Notes: generated by a model from the sequence alone, not told the origin. A DNA stretch of 64,000 bases from Tsukamurella paurometabola (GCF_900631615.1 NZ_LR131273.1:3008850-3072849); one strand, 5' to 3'. Shown: positions 9,076 through 18,883, counted from the stretch's first letter. Numbers and translations are program-made.

Positions 9076-10113
9076 ATGCGTCACGGAGACATCTCCTCCA
9101 GCCCGGACACCGTCGGCGTCGCCGTCGTCAACTACAAGATGCCGCGCCTGCACGACCGCGCCGGCGTCATCGAGAACTGCCACAAGATCGCCGAGATGAT
9201 CGTCGGCATGAAGGCGGGCCTGCCCGGCATGGACCTCGTCGTCTTCCCCGAGTACTCCACGCAGGGCATCATGTACGACCCCGACGAGATGTACGCCACC
9301 GCCGCCGCCATCCCCGGCGAGGAGACGAAGATCTTCTCGGACGCCTGCCGCAAGGCCGGTACCTGGGGCGTCTTCTCGATCACCGGCGAGCAGCACGAGG
9401 ACCACCCGAACAAGCCGCCCTACAACACCCTGATCCTCATCAACGACCAGGGGGAGATCGTCCAGAAGTACCGCAAGATCATCCCGTGGGCCCCCATCGA
9501 GGGCTGGTACCCCGGCGACTCGACGTACGTGGTCGAAGGCCCCAAGGGGCTGAAGATCTCGCTCATCGTCTGCGACGACGGCAACTACCCCGAGATCTGG
9601 CGCGACTGCGCCATGAAGGGCGCCGAACTCGTCGTGCGCTGCCAGGGCTACATGTACCCGTCGAAGGATCAGCAGGTGCTCATGGCGAAGGCCATGGCCT
9701 GGGCGAACAACGTCTACGTCGCCGTCGCCAACGCCGCGGGCTTCGACGGCGTCTACTCCTACTTCGGCCACTCGTCGATCATCGGCTTCGACGGCCGCAC
9801 CCTCGGCGAAACCGGCGAGGAGGAGTACGGCATCCAGTACGCGCAGCTCTCGGTCTCGACGATCCGCGACGCGCGTAAGCACGACCAGTCGCAGAACCAC
9901 CTGTTCAAGATCCTTCACCGCGGTTACACCGGCATCCACGCCGCGGGCGAGGGCGACAAGGGCGTCGCCGAGTGCCCCTTCGACTTCTACAAGCTGTGGG
10001 TCACCGATGCCGAGGCCGCGCGCGAGCAGGTCGAGTCCTTCACGCGCGACACGATCGGCGTGGCCGAGTGCCCCGTCGGAACCATTCCCACCGAGAAGAC
10101 CCGCGAGGCGTAG
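9076..10113 (+). CDS. amiE: Aliphatic amidase (acetamidase)
   Basis: A 345-residue nitrilase-superfamily amidase that hydrolyses short aliphatic amides such as acetamide to acid and ammonia. The Glu-Lys-Cys triad is visible: E59 in VVFPEYSTQ, the Lys in [10 protein letters not shown], and the Cys in [12 protein letters not shown]. Length and E59 position agree with the Pseudomonas enzyme (346 residues, Glu59). The ATG at 9076 is preceded by GAAAGG, and starts further upstream would run into amiS. amiB follows after 3 bases, so the two are cotranscribed. The stretch [20 protein letters not shown] is typical of AmiE. Confidence 0.96.
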   Translation: MRHGDISSSPDTVGVAVVNYKMPRLHDRAGVIENCHKIAEMIVGMKAGLPGMDLVVFPEYSTQGIMYDPDEMYATAAAIPGEETKIFSDACRKAGTWGVFSITGEQHEDHPNKPPYNTLILINDQGEIVQKYRKIIPWAPIEGWYPGDSTYVVEGPKGLKISLIVCDDGNYPEIWRDCAMKGAELVVRCQGYMYPSKDQQVLMAKAMAWANNVYVAVANAAGFDGVYSYFGHSSIIGFDGRTLGETGEEEYGIQYAQLSVSTIRDARKHDQSQNHLFKILHRGYTGIHAAGEGDKGVAECPFDFYKLWVTDAEAAREQVESFTRDTIGVAECPVGTIPTEKTREA

Positions 10114-10116
10114 ACC

Positions 10117-11253
10117 GTGCCCTTCATCACCGATCGCCTGGCCGCCGAAGGAGTCGACGTCGGCGGCCGGGCGCCCGGCTCCTCCGAGTCCCGCCCCACC
10201 GACGCCGAGTTCGCCAAGGCGGCGATCGGTCGGGTCGACGCGGCGCGGATCCTGGCCCAGCTGCGCGCCAACGTCTTCGGACAGGACCACGCCATCGAGT
10301 CGATCTTCAAGACCCTCTCGGTGGTGCAGGCCGGGCTGACCGACAAGACCCGCCCGCTCGCCAGCCACCTGCTCGTGGGACCCACGGGGACCGGCAAGAC
10401 GGAGATCGTCCGCCAGCTCGCGGCGGCGTTGCGCACCGGGCCGGACGACTTCTGCCAGGTGGACATGTCGGCAATGGCGCAGGAGCACTACGCCGCATCG
10501 TTCGCCGGCGCGCCGCCCGGCTACTCCGGTTCCAAGGAAGGGCTCAGCGTCTTCGACCGCGACCGCATCGAGGGCACCGTCACCATGCCGGGGATCGTGC
10601 TCTTCGACGAGGTGGAGAAGGCGCACACCACGGTCCTGCGGGCCCTGCTGCACGTGCTCGACCGGGGGCAGCTGACCCTCGCGAACGGCCAGCAGCGCTA
10701 CGACTTCCGCAACTGCCTGGTGTTCATGACCTCCAACCTCGGCAGCCGCGAGTTGCGCGCCGAGCAGGAGCGCCCGTGGCATCGGGCGGGTCGGTCGGTC
10801 TCGCGGCTGCTGCCGGCCCCGGCGGGGGAGCGGGTGGACCGGATCCTGGAGGGCCGCCTCGACCGGATCTCCGAGCAGTCGATCGCCCGCTTCTTCGACC
10901 CCGAGTTCCTCAACCGCATCGACGAGGTGACGCTCTTCGAGGAGCTCTCCGCCGGCACCGCGATCGAGGTCGCGCGACATGAGCTGGACATGTTCGCCGA
11001 CCGCGCTCGCAAGCGCGGCGTGGACCTGACGATCGACGACGGCGTCGCAACTCACCTGGTGGAGACCGGCTTCGACCCCGTCTACGGGGCTCGCTCGGTG
11101 CGCCGGGCGATCCGCCACGACGTCTGGCCGATGGTGGCCGAGGCGGTGATCGCGCACCGAGCGGCGCGCGCGAGCGACACCGCGAGCCGGGTCGGCGCGA
11201 GTCTCACGGTCGACGGTGCCGCGGTGCGCTGCCGCGTGGTCGGGTCGGCCTAG
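10117..11253 (+). CDS. amiB: ClpB/ClpX-type AAA+ ATPase AmiB
   Basis: A 378-residue AAA+ protein. Walker A is GPTGTGKT (about residues 88-95), Walker B is IVLFDEVEKAH, sensor-1 is VFMTSNLGSRE, and sensor-2 is in PVYGARSVRRAI. The C-terminal small domain is of the ClpB D2 type, but there is no N-terminal substrate domain. The same kind of gene follows amiE in Pseudomonas (AmiB), where its role, perhaps as chaperone or energiser of amide uptake, is unclear. It starts with GTG 3 bases after amiE and converges on the IclR gene with a 4-base gap. Confidence 0.8.
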   Translation: MPFITDRLAAEGVDVGGRAPGSSESRPTDAEFAKAAIGRVDAARILAQLRANVFGQDHAIESIFKTLSVVQAGLTDKTRPLASHLLVGPTGTGKTEIVRQLAAALRTGPDDFCQVDMSAMAQEHYAASFAGAPPGYSGSKEGLSVFDRDRIEGTVTMPGIVLFDEVEKAHTTVLRALLHVLDRGQLTLANGQQRYDFRNCLVFMTSNLGSRELRAEQERPWHRAGRSVSRLLPAPAGERVDRILEGRLDRISEQSIARFFDPEFLNRIDEVTLFEELSAGTAIEVARHELDMFADRARKRGVDLTIDDGVATHLVETGFDPVYGARSVRRAIRHDVWPMVAEAVIAHRAARASDTASRVGASLTVDGAAVRCRVVGSA

Positions 11254-11257
11254 GCTC

Positions 11258-11980
11258 TCAGAGTCGCCGCTGCAGCGCCTCGGCGGCCTGCAGCAGGTCG
11301 GCCGCCCAGCGCGCACCGGGGCGGCGGCCCATGCGATCGATCGGGCCGGAGACGGAGATCGCCGCGATCACCTCGCCGCGCGGATTGCGGACCGGCGCGG
11401 AGACGCTGGCGACGCCGGACTCGCGCTCGCCGGCGCTCTGCGCCCATCCGCGCTTGCGCACCTCCGCGAGGACGCGGTCGCTGAACGGGGACTCCGCCCG
11501 CGGGTCCGCCCAGGCCGCCAGGACCTTCGCGCCCGAGCCGGCGGTCATCGGCAACCGCGACCCCACCGGTACCGTGTCGCGCAGGCCGGAGGGCGGCTCC
11601 GCGGCGGCCACGCACACGCGGTGATCGCCCTCGCGGCGGTACAACTGCACCGATTCGCCGGTGATCTCCCGCAGCCGGGGCAGCACCATCGCCGCCGTCT
11701 CGACGAGGGCGTCGGCGGTGCTCGCCGCGAGTTCGCGCAGCGCGGAACCGGGGCGCCACAGGCCGTCGCCGTCCCGGGTGAGCAGGCCGTGCAGTTCCAA
11801 GCCCACGGCCAGGCGATGCGCGGTCGCCCGCGGCAGGCCCGTGCGGCCGCACAGATCGGCCAGGCTCGCCGGTTCCTCCGCCGCCGCGCGGAGGACGGCG
11901 ACGGACTTGTCGAGCACGCCGATGCCGCTCACCGGGGTGAGACTTTCGGGGGCGTCCGGCGGTGCGGTATCCTTTCCCAT
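11258..11980 (-). CDS. ltbR: IclR-family repressor of leucine biosynthesis (LtbR-like)
   Basis: A 240-residue IclR-type regulator with an N-terminal winged helix (SLADLCGRTGLPRATAHRL) and a C-terminal effector domain (SGAKVLAAWADP, ASVSAPVRNPRGEVIAAISV). It is divergent from leuCD, exactly as the leucine/tryptophan regulator LtbR is in Corynebacterium glutamicum and as the IclR gene before leuC in M. tuberculosis. The ATG at 11980 is chosen because a TAGTAT box on the minus strand ends 6 nt upstream, predicting a leaderless mRNA. Its target set beyond leuCD is inferred. Confidence 0.85.
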   Translation of the reverse strand: MGKDTAPPDAPESLTPVSGIGVLDKSVAVLRAAAEEPASLADLCGRTGLPRATAHRLAVGLELHGLLTRDGDGLWRPGSALRELAASTADALVETAAMVLPRLREITGESVQLYRREGDHRVCVAAAEPPSGLRDTVPVGSRLPMTAGSGAKVLAAWADPRAESPFSDRVLAEVRKRGWAQSAGERESGVASVSAPVRNPRGEVIAAISVSGPIDRMGRRPGARWAADLLQAAEALQRRL

Positions 11981-11986
11981 AGTTCG

Positions 11987-11996
11987 ATACTAGGCT
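11987..11996. promoter_or_regulatory. Overlapping divergent -10 elements for ltbR and leuCD
   Basis: On the minus strand TAGTAT (11987-11992) ends 6 nt before the ltbR ATG. On the plus strand TAGGCT (11991-11996) would start leuCD transcription near 12003. The two boxes share two bases, so the promoters must compete. Confidence 0.45.
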
Positions 11997-11999
11997 CTC

Positions 12000-12011
12000 G
12001 TATGGTGGGAT
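12000..12011 (+). promoter_or_regulatory. Possible LtbR box at the leuC transcription start
   Basis: GTATGGTGGGAT sits immediately after the leuCD -10 element. It resembles the C. glutamicum LtbR motif as I remember it (CAYATAGTGRGA). A repressor bound here would block the leuC start. Confidence 0.35.
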
Positions 12012-12065
12012 TCAACGCGCAGCCCGCGTCCACCGTCGGGGCCCGACATGGAGCAGGTGGGAATC

Positions 12066-13499
12066 ATGCAGCCGCGCACAATGGCCGAGAAGGTCTGGCA
12101 CCAGCACGTCGTCGTCAAGGGGGAGGGCGAGGGCGCCTCGCGTGAGCCCGACCTCATCTACATCGACCTGCACCTGGTCCACGAGGTGACAAGCCCGCAG
12201 GCCTTCGACGGGCTCCGCCTCAACGGCCGCCGGGTGCGCCGCCCCGACCTCACCATCGCCACCGAGGACCACAACGTGCCCACCGACACGCTGGTCCAGC
12301 CGATCGCGGACGAGGTCTCCCGCACGCAGGTGGAGACGCTGCGCCGCAACTGCGCCGAGTTCGGCGTCCGCCTCCACTCCATGGGCGACGGAGAGCAGGG
12401 CATCGTGCACGTGATGGGACCGCAGCTCGGGCTCACCCAGCCGGGCATGACGGTCGTCTGCGGCGACAGTCACACGTCCACCCACGGCGCCTTCGGCGCC
12501 ATCGCCATGGGGATCGGGACGTCCGAGGTTGAGCACGTCCTGGCCACTCAGACACTGCCGCTCAAGCCGTTCAAGACCATGGCCATCAACGTTTCCGGTG
12601 AGCTGCAGCCCGGCGTGACGTCCAAGGACCTGATCCTGGCGATCATCGCCAAGATCGGCACCGGCGGCGGCCAGGGCTACGTCCTCGAGTACCGGGGCAG
12701 CGCGATCGAGAAGCTCTCGATGGAGGCCCGGATGACCATCTGCAACATGTCGATCGAGGCCGGCGCCCGGGCCGGCATGATCGCGCCCGACCAGACCACC
12801 TACGACTACATCAAGGGTCGCGAGCACGCGCCGAAGGGTGCGGACTGGGACGCGGCGGTCGAGGCCTGGGACGCCCTCCGCACCGACGAGGGTGCGACCT
12901 TCGACGCCGAGGTGGACATCGACGGTAGTGCCCTGACGCCCTTCGTCACCTGGGGCACCAACCCCGGCCAGGGAGCGCCCCTCAGTTCCTCGGTGCCCGA
13001 TCCGGAGTCGTTCGGTTCCGACGGCGAGAAGGAGACCGCCGCGAAGGCGCTGCAGTACATGGGGCTCGAGCCCGGAACTCCGCTGCGTGACATCGCCGTG
13101 GACGCCGTGTTCGTCGGCTCCTGCACCAACGGGCGGATCGAGGATCTGCGTGCCGTCGCCGAGATCCTCCGCGGCCGCAAGGTGGCCGACGGCGTCCGCA
13201 TGCTCGTGGTGCCCGGCTCGATGCGGGTGCGCGCCCAGGCCGAGGAGGAGGGACTGGGGCAGGTCTTCGTCGACGCCGGCGCGGAGTGGCGCCAGGCCGG
13301 GTGCTCGATGTGCCTGGGCATGAACCCCGATCAGCTCGCGGCCGGGGAACGCTCGGCCTCCACGTCGAACCGCAACTTCGAGGGGCGGCAGGGCAAGGGC
13401 AGCCGCACGCACCTGGTCTCGCCGGCGGTCGCCGCCGCCACCGCGGTGCGCGGCACGCTCTCCGCCCCGGCCGATCTGGCCCCCGTCTCCGGCGCCTGA
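12066..13499 (+). CDS. leuC: 3-isopropylmalate dehydratase large subunit
   Basis: A 477-residue aconitase-family protein; with LeuD it isomerises 2- to 3-isopropylmalate in leucine synthesis. The [4Fe-4S] cysteines are in GSCTNGR and in [10 protein letters not shown]. The catalytic region [30 protein letters not shown] is intact. The ATG at 12066 is preferred because GGTGGGA lies just upstream and [11 protein letters not shown] matches the usual LeuC N-terminus; an ATG at 12048 would add six residues. leuD follows 33 bases later with its own AAGGAG. Confidence 0.95.
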   Translation: MQPRTMAEKVWHQHVVVKGEGEGASREPDLIYIDLHLVHEVTSPQAFDGLRLNGRRVRRPDLTIATEDHNVPTDTLVQPIADEVSRTQVETLRRNCAEFGVRLHSMGDGEQGIVHVMGPQLGLTQPGMTVVCGDSHTSTHGAFGAIAMGIGTSEVEHVLATQTLPLKPFKTMAINVSGELQPGVTSKDLILAIIAKIGTGGGQGYVLEYRGSAIEKLSMEARMTICNMSIEAGARAGMIAPDQTTYDYIKGREHAPKGADWDAAVEAWDALRTDEGATFDAEVDIDGSALTPFVTWGTNPGQGAPLSSSVPDPESFGSDGEKETAAKALQYMGLEPGTPLRDIAVDAVFVGSCTNGRIEDLRAVAEILRGRKVADGVRMLVVPGSMRVRAQAEEEGLGQVFVDAGAEWRQAGCSMCLGMNPDQLAAGERSASTSNRNFEGRQGKGSRTHLVSPAVAAATAVRGTLSAPADLAPVSGA

Positions 13500-13532
13500 G
13501 CGCCACCCGACCGCAGCTCAAGGAGAACGACC

Positions 13533-14120
13533 ATGGAAGCCATCGTCACCCACACCGGCATCGGCGTGCCGCTGCGCCGCACCAACGTCGACACCGACCA
13601 GATCATCCCCGCCGTGTACCTCAAGCGCGTGACCCGCACCGGGTTCGAGGACGGTCTCTTCTCGGCCTGGCGCGCCGATCCGAACTTCATCCTCAACGTC
13701 CCGCCCTACGACCGCGGCTCGGTCCTCGTCGCCGGACCCGACTTCGGCACCGGCAGTTCCCGTGAGCACGCCGTGTGGGCGCTCATGGACTACGGCTTCC
13801 GGGTGGTCATCTCGTCGCGGTTCGCGGACATCTTCCGCGGCAACTCGGGCAAGGCGGGCCTCGTGGCCGCACTGGTCGAGCAGGAGAACGTCGAACTGCT
13901 GTGGAAGGCCCTCGAGAACGACCCGGGGCTCGAGGTCACCGTCGACCTCGAGGACCGGACGGTGACCGCCGGGGACTTGGTAGTCCCGTTCACGATCGAC
14001 GACCCGGTCCGGCATCGCCTGATGGCGGGGCTGGACGACATCGGCATCACCCTGCAGCAGGACGCCGCCATCTCTGATTTTGAAAGTCATAGGCCCGCAT
14101 ACAAACCCGTGACTCTGTAG
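13533..14120 (+). CDS. leuD: 3-isopropylmalate dehydratase small subunit
   Basis: A 195-residue swivelling-domain subunit of isopropylmalate isomerase. Typical stretches are [19 protein letters not shown], the substrate loop [14 protein letters not shown], and [18 protein letters not shown]. Its length is normal for the family. The start follows AAGGAGAACGACC. It ends the leuCD operon and is followed by a strong terminator. Confidence 0.95.
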   Translation: MEAIVTHTGIGVPLRRTNVDTDQIIPAVYLKRVTRTGFEDGLFSAWRADPNFILNVPPYDRGSVLVAGPDFGTGSSREHAVWALMDYGFRVVISSRFADIFRGNSGKAGLVAALVEQENVELLWKALENDPGLEVTVDLEDRTVTAGDLVVPFTIDDPVRHRLMAGLDDIGITLQQDAAISDFESHRPAYKPVTL

Positions 14121-14134
14121 CGCGTGAACCCGCC

Positions 14135-14168
14135 AGTGGCGGCACCGGATCGAACCGGTGCCGCCACT
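14135..14168 (+). terminator. Terminator after leuCD
   Basis: A perfect 14-bp stem, AGTGGCGGCACCGG (14135-14148) with its complement at 14155-14168, has a 6-nt loop and starts 14 nt after the leuD stop. It separates leuCD from hupB. Confidence 0.85.
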
Positions 14169-14208
14169 TGTCATTCCGACACACCTTCGATCAAATCTGG
14201 CGTGGCTC

Positions 14209-14264
14209 TTGGATTGAATGCAATTCTGCGTTTACGGTGTCCCTAGTTGGCTCAGCGGTGAGCC
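14209..14264 (+). promoter_or_regulatory. Possible hupB promoter and leader hairpin
   Basis: TTGGAT (14209-14214) and TACGGT (14233-14238) are 18 nt apart. They are followed by a small hairpin, GGCTCA/TGAGCC (14249-14264), 24 nt before the ATG. GAGGAAG precedes the start. The promoter hexamers are weak matches; the hairpin is exact. Confidence 0.35.
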
Positions 14265-14288
14265 TCCGACCACAGAGGAAGATCGTCA

Positions 14289-15008
14289 ATGAACAAGGCA
14301 GAACTGATCGAGGCGCTCACCGAGAAGCTGGGCACCGACCGCCGGACCGCCGGCGCCGCCGTCGAGGCGATCGTGGACACGATCGTCCGTGCCGTCCACG
14401 CCGGTGAGTCCGTCACCATCACGGGCTTCGGTGTCTTCGAGCAGCGCAAGCGCGCCGCCCGCGTCGCCCGCAATCCCCGCACCGGCGAGACCGTCAAGGT
14501 CAAGCCCACGTCCGTCCCGGCGTTCCGTCCCGGCGCGCAGTTCAAGGCCGTGATCTCCGGCTCGGCGAAGCTGCCGGCCTCGGGCCCCGCCGTCCGCCGC
14601 AGCTCGGCCACCACGGCCGCGCCCGCCAAGAAGACGGCCGCGAAGAAGGCACCGGCGAAGGCCGCGAAGGCGACCGCCACGAAGGCGGCCGCGAAGAAGG
14701 CGCCGGCGAAGGCGACCAAGGCCGCCCCCGCGAAGAAGGCCGCGACCAAGGCGCCCGCCAAGAAGGCCGCGACCAAGGCCACCCCGGCGAAGAAGGCCGC
14801 GACCAAGGCGCCCGCCAAGAAGGCCGCGACCAAGGCCACCCCGGCGAAGAAGGCCGCGACCAAGGCGCCCGCCAAGAAGGCCGCCACCAAGGCCACCCCG
14901 GCGAAGAAGGCGGCGACCAAGGCGCCCGCGAAGAAGGCCGCGACCAAGGCGCCCGCGAAGAAGGCTCCGGCCAAGAAGGCCCCCGCCAAGAAGGCCGCCA
15001 AGAAGTAA
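14289..15008 (+). CDS. hupB: HU-family nucleoid protein with Lys/Ala-rich tail
   Basis: A 239-residue HU protein of the mycobacterial type. Residues 1-90 are a standard HU core ([15 protein letters not shown] at the start, [22 protein letters not shown] at the DNA-binding arm). The remainder is a low-complexity tail of PAKKA, KAATKAP and KAATKATPA units rich in Lys, Ala, Pro and Thr, like histone H1. The tail binds DNA, and in mycobacteria it is acetylated and involved in nucleoid compaction. At DNA level the tail contains 57-bp near-identical tandem repeats, so its length may vary between strains. mutT1 converges from the other side. Confidence 0.95.
   Translation: MNKAELIEALTEKLGTDRRTAGAAVEAIVDTIVRAVHAGESVTITGFGVFEQRKRAARVARNPRTGETVKVKPTSVPAFRPGAQFKAVISGSAKLPASGPAVRRSSATTAAPAKKTAAKKAPAKAAKATATKAAAKKAPAKATKAAPAKKAATKAPAKKAATKATPAKKAATKAPAKKAATKATPAKKAATKAPAKKAATKATPAKKAATKAPAKKAATKAPAKKAPAKKAPAKKAAKK
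14739..14950 (+). repeat. hupB: 57-bp tandem repeat within hupB
   Basis: Three full copies begin at 14739, 14796 and 14853, and a partial fourth at 14910. Each encodes the 19 residues [19 protein letters not shown]. The copies differ at only a few third positions, which suggests recent expansion by slippage or unequal recombination. Confidence 0.85.
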
Positions 15009-15023
15009 CCGACCGTCGTCGGG

Positions 15024-15062
15024 CCGCTGCCCCTGGACGCCTCAGTGCTCCAGGGGCAGCGG
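15024..15062. terminator. Bidirectional terminator between hupB and mutT1
   Basis: A 13-bp perfect stem, CCGCTGCCCCTGG (15024-15036) with its complement at 15050-15062, has a 13-nt loop. It lies 16 nt after the hupB stop, and its right arm is inside the last codons of mutT1, so it can serve both convergent genes. Confidence 0.75.
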
Positions 15063-15989
15063 GCTGTCGATGTGGTCCATCGTCAGCAGCCGCCCGCCGT
15101 CGGTGGTGAGCACCCACACGCTTGCCTTGCGGTTCCGGGCGGCGGGCAGGCGCACGTCGTCCGCGCCGGCCCACCAGGCGGTGAGATCGGGGATCACGCC
15201 GCCCTGGCTGCACACTACGGGCACCGTTCCCGATTCCTCGCCCTGCCGAGCGATCTCGCGGATCCGCCGATGCGCGGCCGCCGGGTCGCGTGCGTAGGCC
15301 GCCTCCGACATCGTCGGCTCCTCCACCAGGGGCAGGCCCGTCTCGGCCGCCAGCGGCTCCAGGGTCTGCGTGCATCGCACCGGCGGCGCCGAGAGCAGGC
15401 GACCGGGCCCGAAGGCGCTCAGGAGGTCCACCAGGGCCTCCGCCTGCGCCCGCCCGTTCCGGTCCAGCGGTCGCGCGAGATCGTCGCCCTGGTACCCCTG
15501 CTTCCGGCCCGCCTTCGCGTGCCGCACGATGAGCATCGTCGACGTCGACCGCGGCTGCTTGCCGAACGACCGCAGGATCCGCCGGTCGATCGGATAGCTC
15601 AGCAGCGCCGTCGCCTCCTTCACCGGGAGCCACCGCAGTTCGTCGGTCTCCTCGTTCGGCACGAACACCCCGGACCCGGCCAGCGCGGACCAGTAGCCGA
15701 CGCGCTTGCGCACGGTCGCGCCGCCCGGACCGTGCCGCTTGCGCCGCGGCACGTCGTAGGACACCTGGCCGACCGCGCGCACGAAGCGGGCGGAGAAGCC
15801 CGTCTCCTCGACCACCTCCCGCAGCCCGGCCACGACGGGGTTCTCGTCCGCCTCCACGTGCCCCTTGGGCAGCGACCAATCGTCGTAGCGGGGGCGGTGC
15901 ACCACAGCCACTTCCGGGCCGCCCGGGGCGGGGCGCCAGAGCACGCCGCCGGAGGCGCGGACGACCGCGCCCTCGCCTCCGCCGCTCAC
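15042..15989 (-). CDS. mutT1: Nudix hydrolase fused to histidine phosphatase (MutT1)
   Basis: A 315-residue two-domain protein. Residues 1-140 form a Nudix domain with a complete box GX5EX7REVXEEXGF (starting GHVEADE). From about residue 150 a histidine-phosphatase domain starts with LIVRHAKAG and carries the second conserved His region later. In mycobacteria this fusion sanitises 8-oxo-GTP/dGTP and hydrolyses diadenosine polyphosphates. The GTG start overlaps the ppk1 stop by 4 bases (GTGA), making it the third gene of an fbiD-ppk1-mutT1 operon. Confidence 0.9.
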   Translation of the reverse strand: MSGGGEGAVVRASGGVLWRPAPGGPEVAVVHRPRYDDWSLPKGHVEADENPVVAGLREVVEETGFSARFVRAVGQVSYDVPRRKRHGPGGATVRKRVGYWSALAGSGVFVPNEETDELRWLPVKEATALLSYPIDRRILRSFGKQPRSTSTMLIVRHAKAGRKQGYQGDDLARPLDRNGRAQAEALVDLLSAFGPGRLLSAPPVRCTQTLEPLAAETGLPLVEEPTMSEAAYARDPAAAHRRIREIARQGEESGTVPVVCSQGGVIPDLTAWWAGADDVRLPAARNRKASVWVLTTDGGRLLTMDHIDSPLPLEH

Positions 15990-18178
15990 CGCTGGCTCGC
16001 GCGGTGCGGGCGCATCAGTTCCCGCTGGTGATCCCGCACGGTCTCGCCCGGGATGGGGGAGGCGTTCCAGTTGCCGTCACCGTCGAGCACCCAGCAGCGC
16101 GTCGCGGGATCGAGGGCGGAGTCGAACATCTCGCCCAACTGCCGCGTGAGTCGCGGATCCTTCACCTGCGCCATCACCTCGACTCGGCGGTCGAGGTTGC
16201 GGTGCATCATGTCCGCGCTGCCGATCCAGAACTCGTCCGCGCCGCGGAAGTGCAGGATGCGCGAGTGCTCGAGGAACTGCCCGAGAATCGAGCGGACCGT
16301 GATGTTCTCACTCACGCCCGGGACGCCGGGACGCAGCGCACAGATTCCGCGGACCACGACCTCCACGGGCACCCCCGCCTGGCTCGCCCGGTAGAGCGCA
16401 TCGATGATCTGCTCGTCCACCACGGCGTTCGCCTTGAGCTGGACGCCGGCGGGCTTCCCCGCGAGACGCAGCTCGATCTCGCGGTCGATCCGCTCGACGA
16501 TGCCCGAGCGGATCCCGTGCGGCGCGACCATGAGGTTGCGGTACTCCTCCTTGCGGGAGTAACCCGTGAGCCGGTTGAACAGGTCCGTCAGGTCCGCGCC
16601 CAGATCGGGGTCCGCCGTGAACAGGCCGACGTCCTCGTACAGGCGCGCGGTCTTCGGGTTGTAGTTCCCCGTGCCGATATGGCAGTAGCGGCGGATCGTC
16701 GAGCCCTCGCGCCGGACCACCAGGCAGGTCTTGCAATGGGTCTTGAGGCCGACGAGGCCGTACACGACGTGCACGCCCGCCTGCTCCAGCTTGCGCGCCC
16801 ACTTGATGTTCGCCTGCTCGTCGAAGCGCGCCTTGATCTCGACCAGCGCCACGACCTGCTTGCCGGCCTCCGCCGCGTCGATCAGGGCGTCGACGATCGG
16901 CGAATCGCCCGAGGTGCGGTACAGCGTCTGCTTGATCGCGAGGACGTGGGGGTCTGCGGCCGCCTGCTCGATGAACCGCTGCACGCTGGTCGAGAAGGAG
17001 TCGTACGGGTGGTGCACGAGCACGTCGCCCTCGCGGAGCGTGGAGAAGACGCTCTTCGGGGTCTCCCGCTCACCGAACGCGGGGTGGGTCACCGGGACGA
17101 AGGGCTTCTCCTTCAGGTCCGGACGGTCCACGCCGTACAACTCGAACATGCAGTTCAGGTCCAGCAGGCCGGGCACGGTGATGACATCGGCCGGGTCGAC
17201 ATCCATCTCGCGCAGCAGCAGATCGAGCATGTGCTCGGACATGTCCTCCGCCACCTCAAGGCGGACCGGCGAACCGAAGCGGCGCCGCGCGAGCTCGCGT
17301 TCGAGCGCCTGCAGCAGGTCCTCGTCGCGGTCCTCCTCGACCTCGAAATCGGCGTTGCGCGTGATCCGGAAGACGTGATGCTCGGACACCGTCATCCCCG
17401 GGAACAGGACGTCGAGGTGCGCGGAGATCAGGTCCTCGAGGGGGAGAACCGCGTGATCCATCCGCTCGCTGCGCACCGAGACCATCCGTGCGACGTTGTC
17501 CGGCACCTTGACGCGGGCGAAATGCTCGCCGCCCGTGGTCGTGTCGACCACCGCCACCGCCAGGTTGAGCGAGAGACCCGAGATGTACGGGAACGGGTGC
17601 GCCGGGTCGACGGCCAGCGGCGTGAGCACCGGGAAGACCTGCGTGTGGAAGTACGCGGTGAGGTCCTCGCGCTCGGCCGGCGTCAGGTCCGCCCAGCTGA
17701 CCACCGAGATGCCCTGCGCCGCCAGCTCCGGGCGCACCGCGTCGCTGAACACGAGGGCGTGCTTGTGCGAGAGCTCCTGGGTGCGCTGGGCGATCAGGCG
17801 CAGCTGCTCCCGGGGCGAGAGGCCATCGGCCGAGCGGACGGACAGTCCCATCTGGTCGCGACGCTTGAGGCCCGCCACCCGGACCATGAAGAACTCGTCC
17901 AGGTTCGACGCGAAGATCGCGAGGAACTTGGCCCGCTCCAGCAGTGGCAGCGAGGCGTCCTCCGCCATCGCCAGCACGCGCGCGTTGAAGTCGAGCCAGC
18001 TCAGTTCCCGGTTCAGGTAGCGGTCCGCCGGCAGGTCGCTGGTCACCTCGGCCGGCGCCGCGGGCGGCGCCGTCGGGATCGCCGTCGGCCTGCCGGAGGG
18101 CGGGAGGGCCGGCTCGGCCACCGCGGTGCTCGGGGCTTGCGTCGGTTCGGCGGAGGGGGCGGGAGGCTCGGTCGTCAC
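15986..18178 (-). CDS. ppk1: Polyphosphate kinase 1
   Basis: A 730-residue enzyme that reversibly transfers the ATP gamma-phosphate to polyphosphate. After a Pro/Ala-rich N-terminal extension of about 50 residues comes the N domain ([16 protein letters not shown]), the head domain, and two PLD-like catalytic domains. [19 protein letters not shown] bears the phospho-accepting His, and [16 protein letters not shown] the second site. The GTG at 18178 is chosen because it forms a GTGA overlap with the fbiD stop; the open frame continues far upstream but through fbiD in another phase. mutT1 overlaps at the 3' end. Confidence 0.95.
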   Translation of the reverse strand: MTTEPPAPSAEPTQAPSTAVAEPALPPSGRPTAIPTAPPAAPAEVTSDLPADRYLNRELSWLDFNARVLAMAEDASLPLLERAKFLAIFASNLDEFFMVRVAGLKRRDQMGLSVRSADGLSPREQLRLIAQRTQELSHKHALVFSDAVRPELAAQGISVVSWADLTPAEREDLTAYFHTQVFPVLTPLAVDPAHPFPYISGLSLNLAVAVVDTTTGGEHFARVKVPDNVARMVSVRSERMDHAVLPLEDLISAHLDVLFPGMTVSEHHVFRITRNADFEVEEDRDEDLLQALERELARRRFGSPVRLEVAEDMSEHMLDLLLREMDVDPADVITVPGLLDLNCMFELYGVDRPDLKEKPFVPVTHPAFGERETPKSVFSTLREGDVLVHHPYDSFSTSVQRFIEQAAADPHVLAIKQTLYRTSGDSPIVDALIDAAEAGKQVVALVEIKARFDEQANIKWARKLEQAGVHVVYGLVGLKTHCKTCLVVRREGSTIRRYCHIGTGNYNPKTARLYEDVGLFTADPDLGADLTDLFNRLTGYSRKEEYRNLMVAPHGIRSGIVERIDREIELRLAGKPAGVQLKANAVVDEQIIDALYRASQAGVPVEVVVRGICALRPGVPGVSENITVRSILGQFLEHSRILHFRGADEFWIGSADMMHRNLDRRVEVMAQVKDPRLTRQLGEMFDSALDPATRCWVLDGDGNWNASPIPGETVRDHQRELMRPHRASQR

Positions 18179-18876
18179 CGTTCCATTCTGGCGTATCGGA
18201 CGCGTGCATTCGACGCGAAGCCCCGATCGGCCGCGGCGAGCGCCTCGGTGGTGCGTTCTCCCAGGGGCCGCGCACCGGCGAGGTCCTGCGGGGTGTCGAC
18301 GTCGGTGCGCAGACCGGGCCAGGGACCGGCGTGCCGGGCGGCACCCCCGGCCTCGTGCGCCGCCGCGGAGTCCGGCCCGAAGGCGGCGCCCAGGTCCGTC
18401 CCCGGAGGCGCGTAGAGCGCGGCGGTCCCCGTCCCCGCGTGGTCCGGCACGAATCCCCGGCGGCCCTCCGTCGCGGCGAGGAAGGCCCCGAGTTCGGTGG
18501 GCGTGACCCCCGGCAGGTCCGCCTGGAGCGCCAGGACCGCGACCGCGGGGCCGTGCTCGGCGCGCGCGGCCCGCGCCCCCGCCTCCAGAGCGGCGTTCAG
18601 GCCACCGGGCCGGGGCTCGTCGACGGTCCGTGCGCCGGCGGCCTCCGCCGCCGCGCGCACGGCGGGATCCGGGGAGACCACGTGCACGCCGATGACCCCG
18701 GCAGTCGCGGCGGCCGCGGCCAGTGTGTCCCGCAGCATCGCCAGCACCAGCCCGGGAACGGCGTCCCGCAGGCCGTCCCCGGGCGCGGCGAACCGCGACT
18801 TGGCGGCGTCGAGCGACTTCACAGCGGTCACCACCACGACGGCGGGGCGGGCGGAGGCCCCGTGCGGTGAGCTCAT
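18175..18876 (-). CDS. fbiD: Phosphoenolpyruvate/2-phospho-L-lactate guanylyltransferase (FbiD/CofC)
   Basis: A 233-residue nucleotidyltransferase of coenzyme F420 biosynthesis. It activates phosphoenolpyruvate (in mycobacteria) or phospholactate with GTP. The family pattern is seen in [33 protein letters not shown] and [12 protein letters not shown]. The same position, between gpsA and ppk1, is held by Rv2983 (FbiD) in M. tuberculosis as I recall. The ATG at 18876 is preferred over an in-frame TTG three codons upstream, because TACATT on the minus strand ends 7 nt before it. Cotranscription with ppk1 is likely from the 4-base overlap. Confidence 0.88.
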   Translation of the reverse strand: MSSPHGASARPAVVVVTAVKSLDAAKSRFAAPGDGLRDAVPGLVLAMLRDTLAAAAATAGVIGVHVVSPDPAVRAAAEAAGARTVDEPRPGGLNAALEAGARAARAEHGPAVAVLALQADLPGVTPTELGAFLAATEGRRGFVPDHAGTGTAALYAPPGTDLGAAFGPDSAAAHEAGGAARHAGPWPGLRTDVDTPQDLAGARPLGERTTEALAAADRGFASNARVRYARMER

Positions 18877-18883
18877 GAGCACC

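Noticed and set aside
8713-11316. Antisense open frame of over 860 codons across amiS-amiE-amiB
   Set aside because: It covers three well-supported genes on the other strand and shows no recognisable domain; a shadow of high G+C coding.
14739-14950. CRISPR-like direct repeats
   Set aside because: The repeats are contiguous without spacers and encode the in-frame HU tail.
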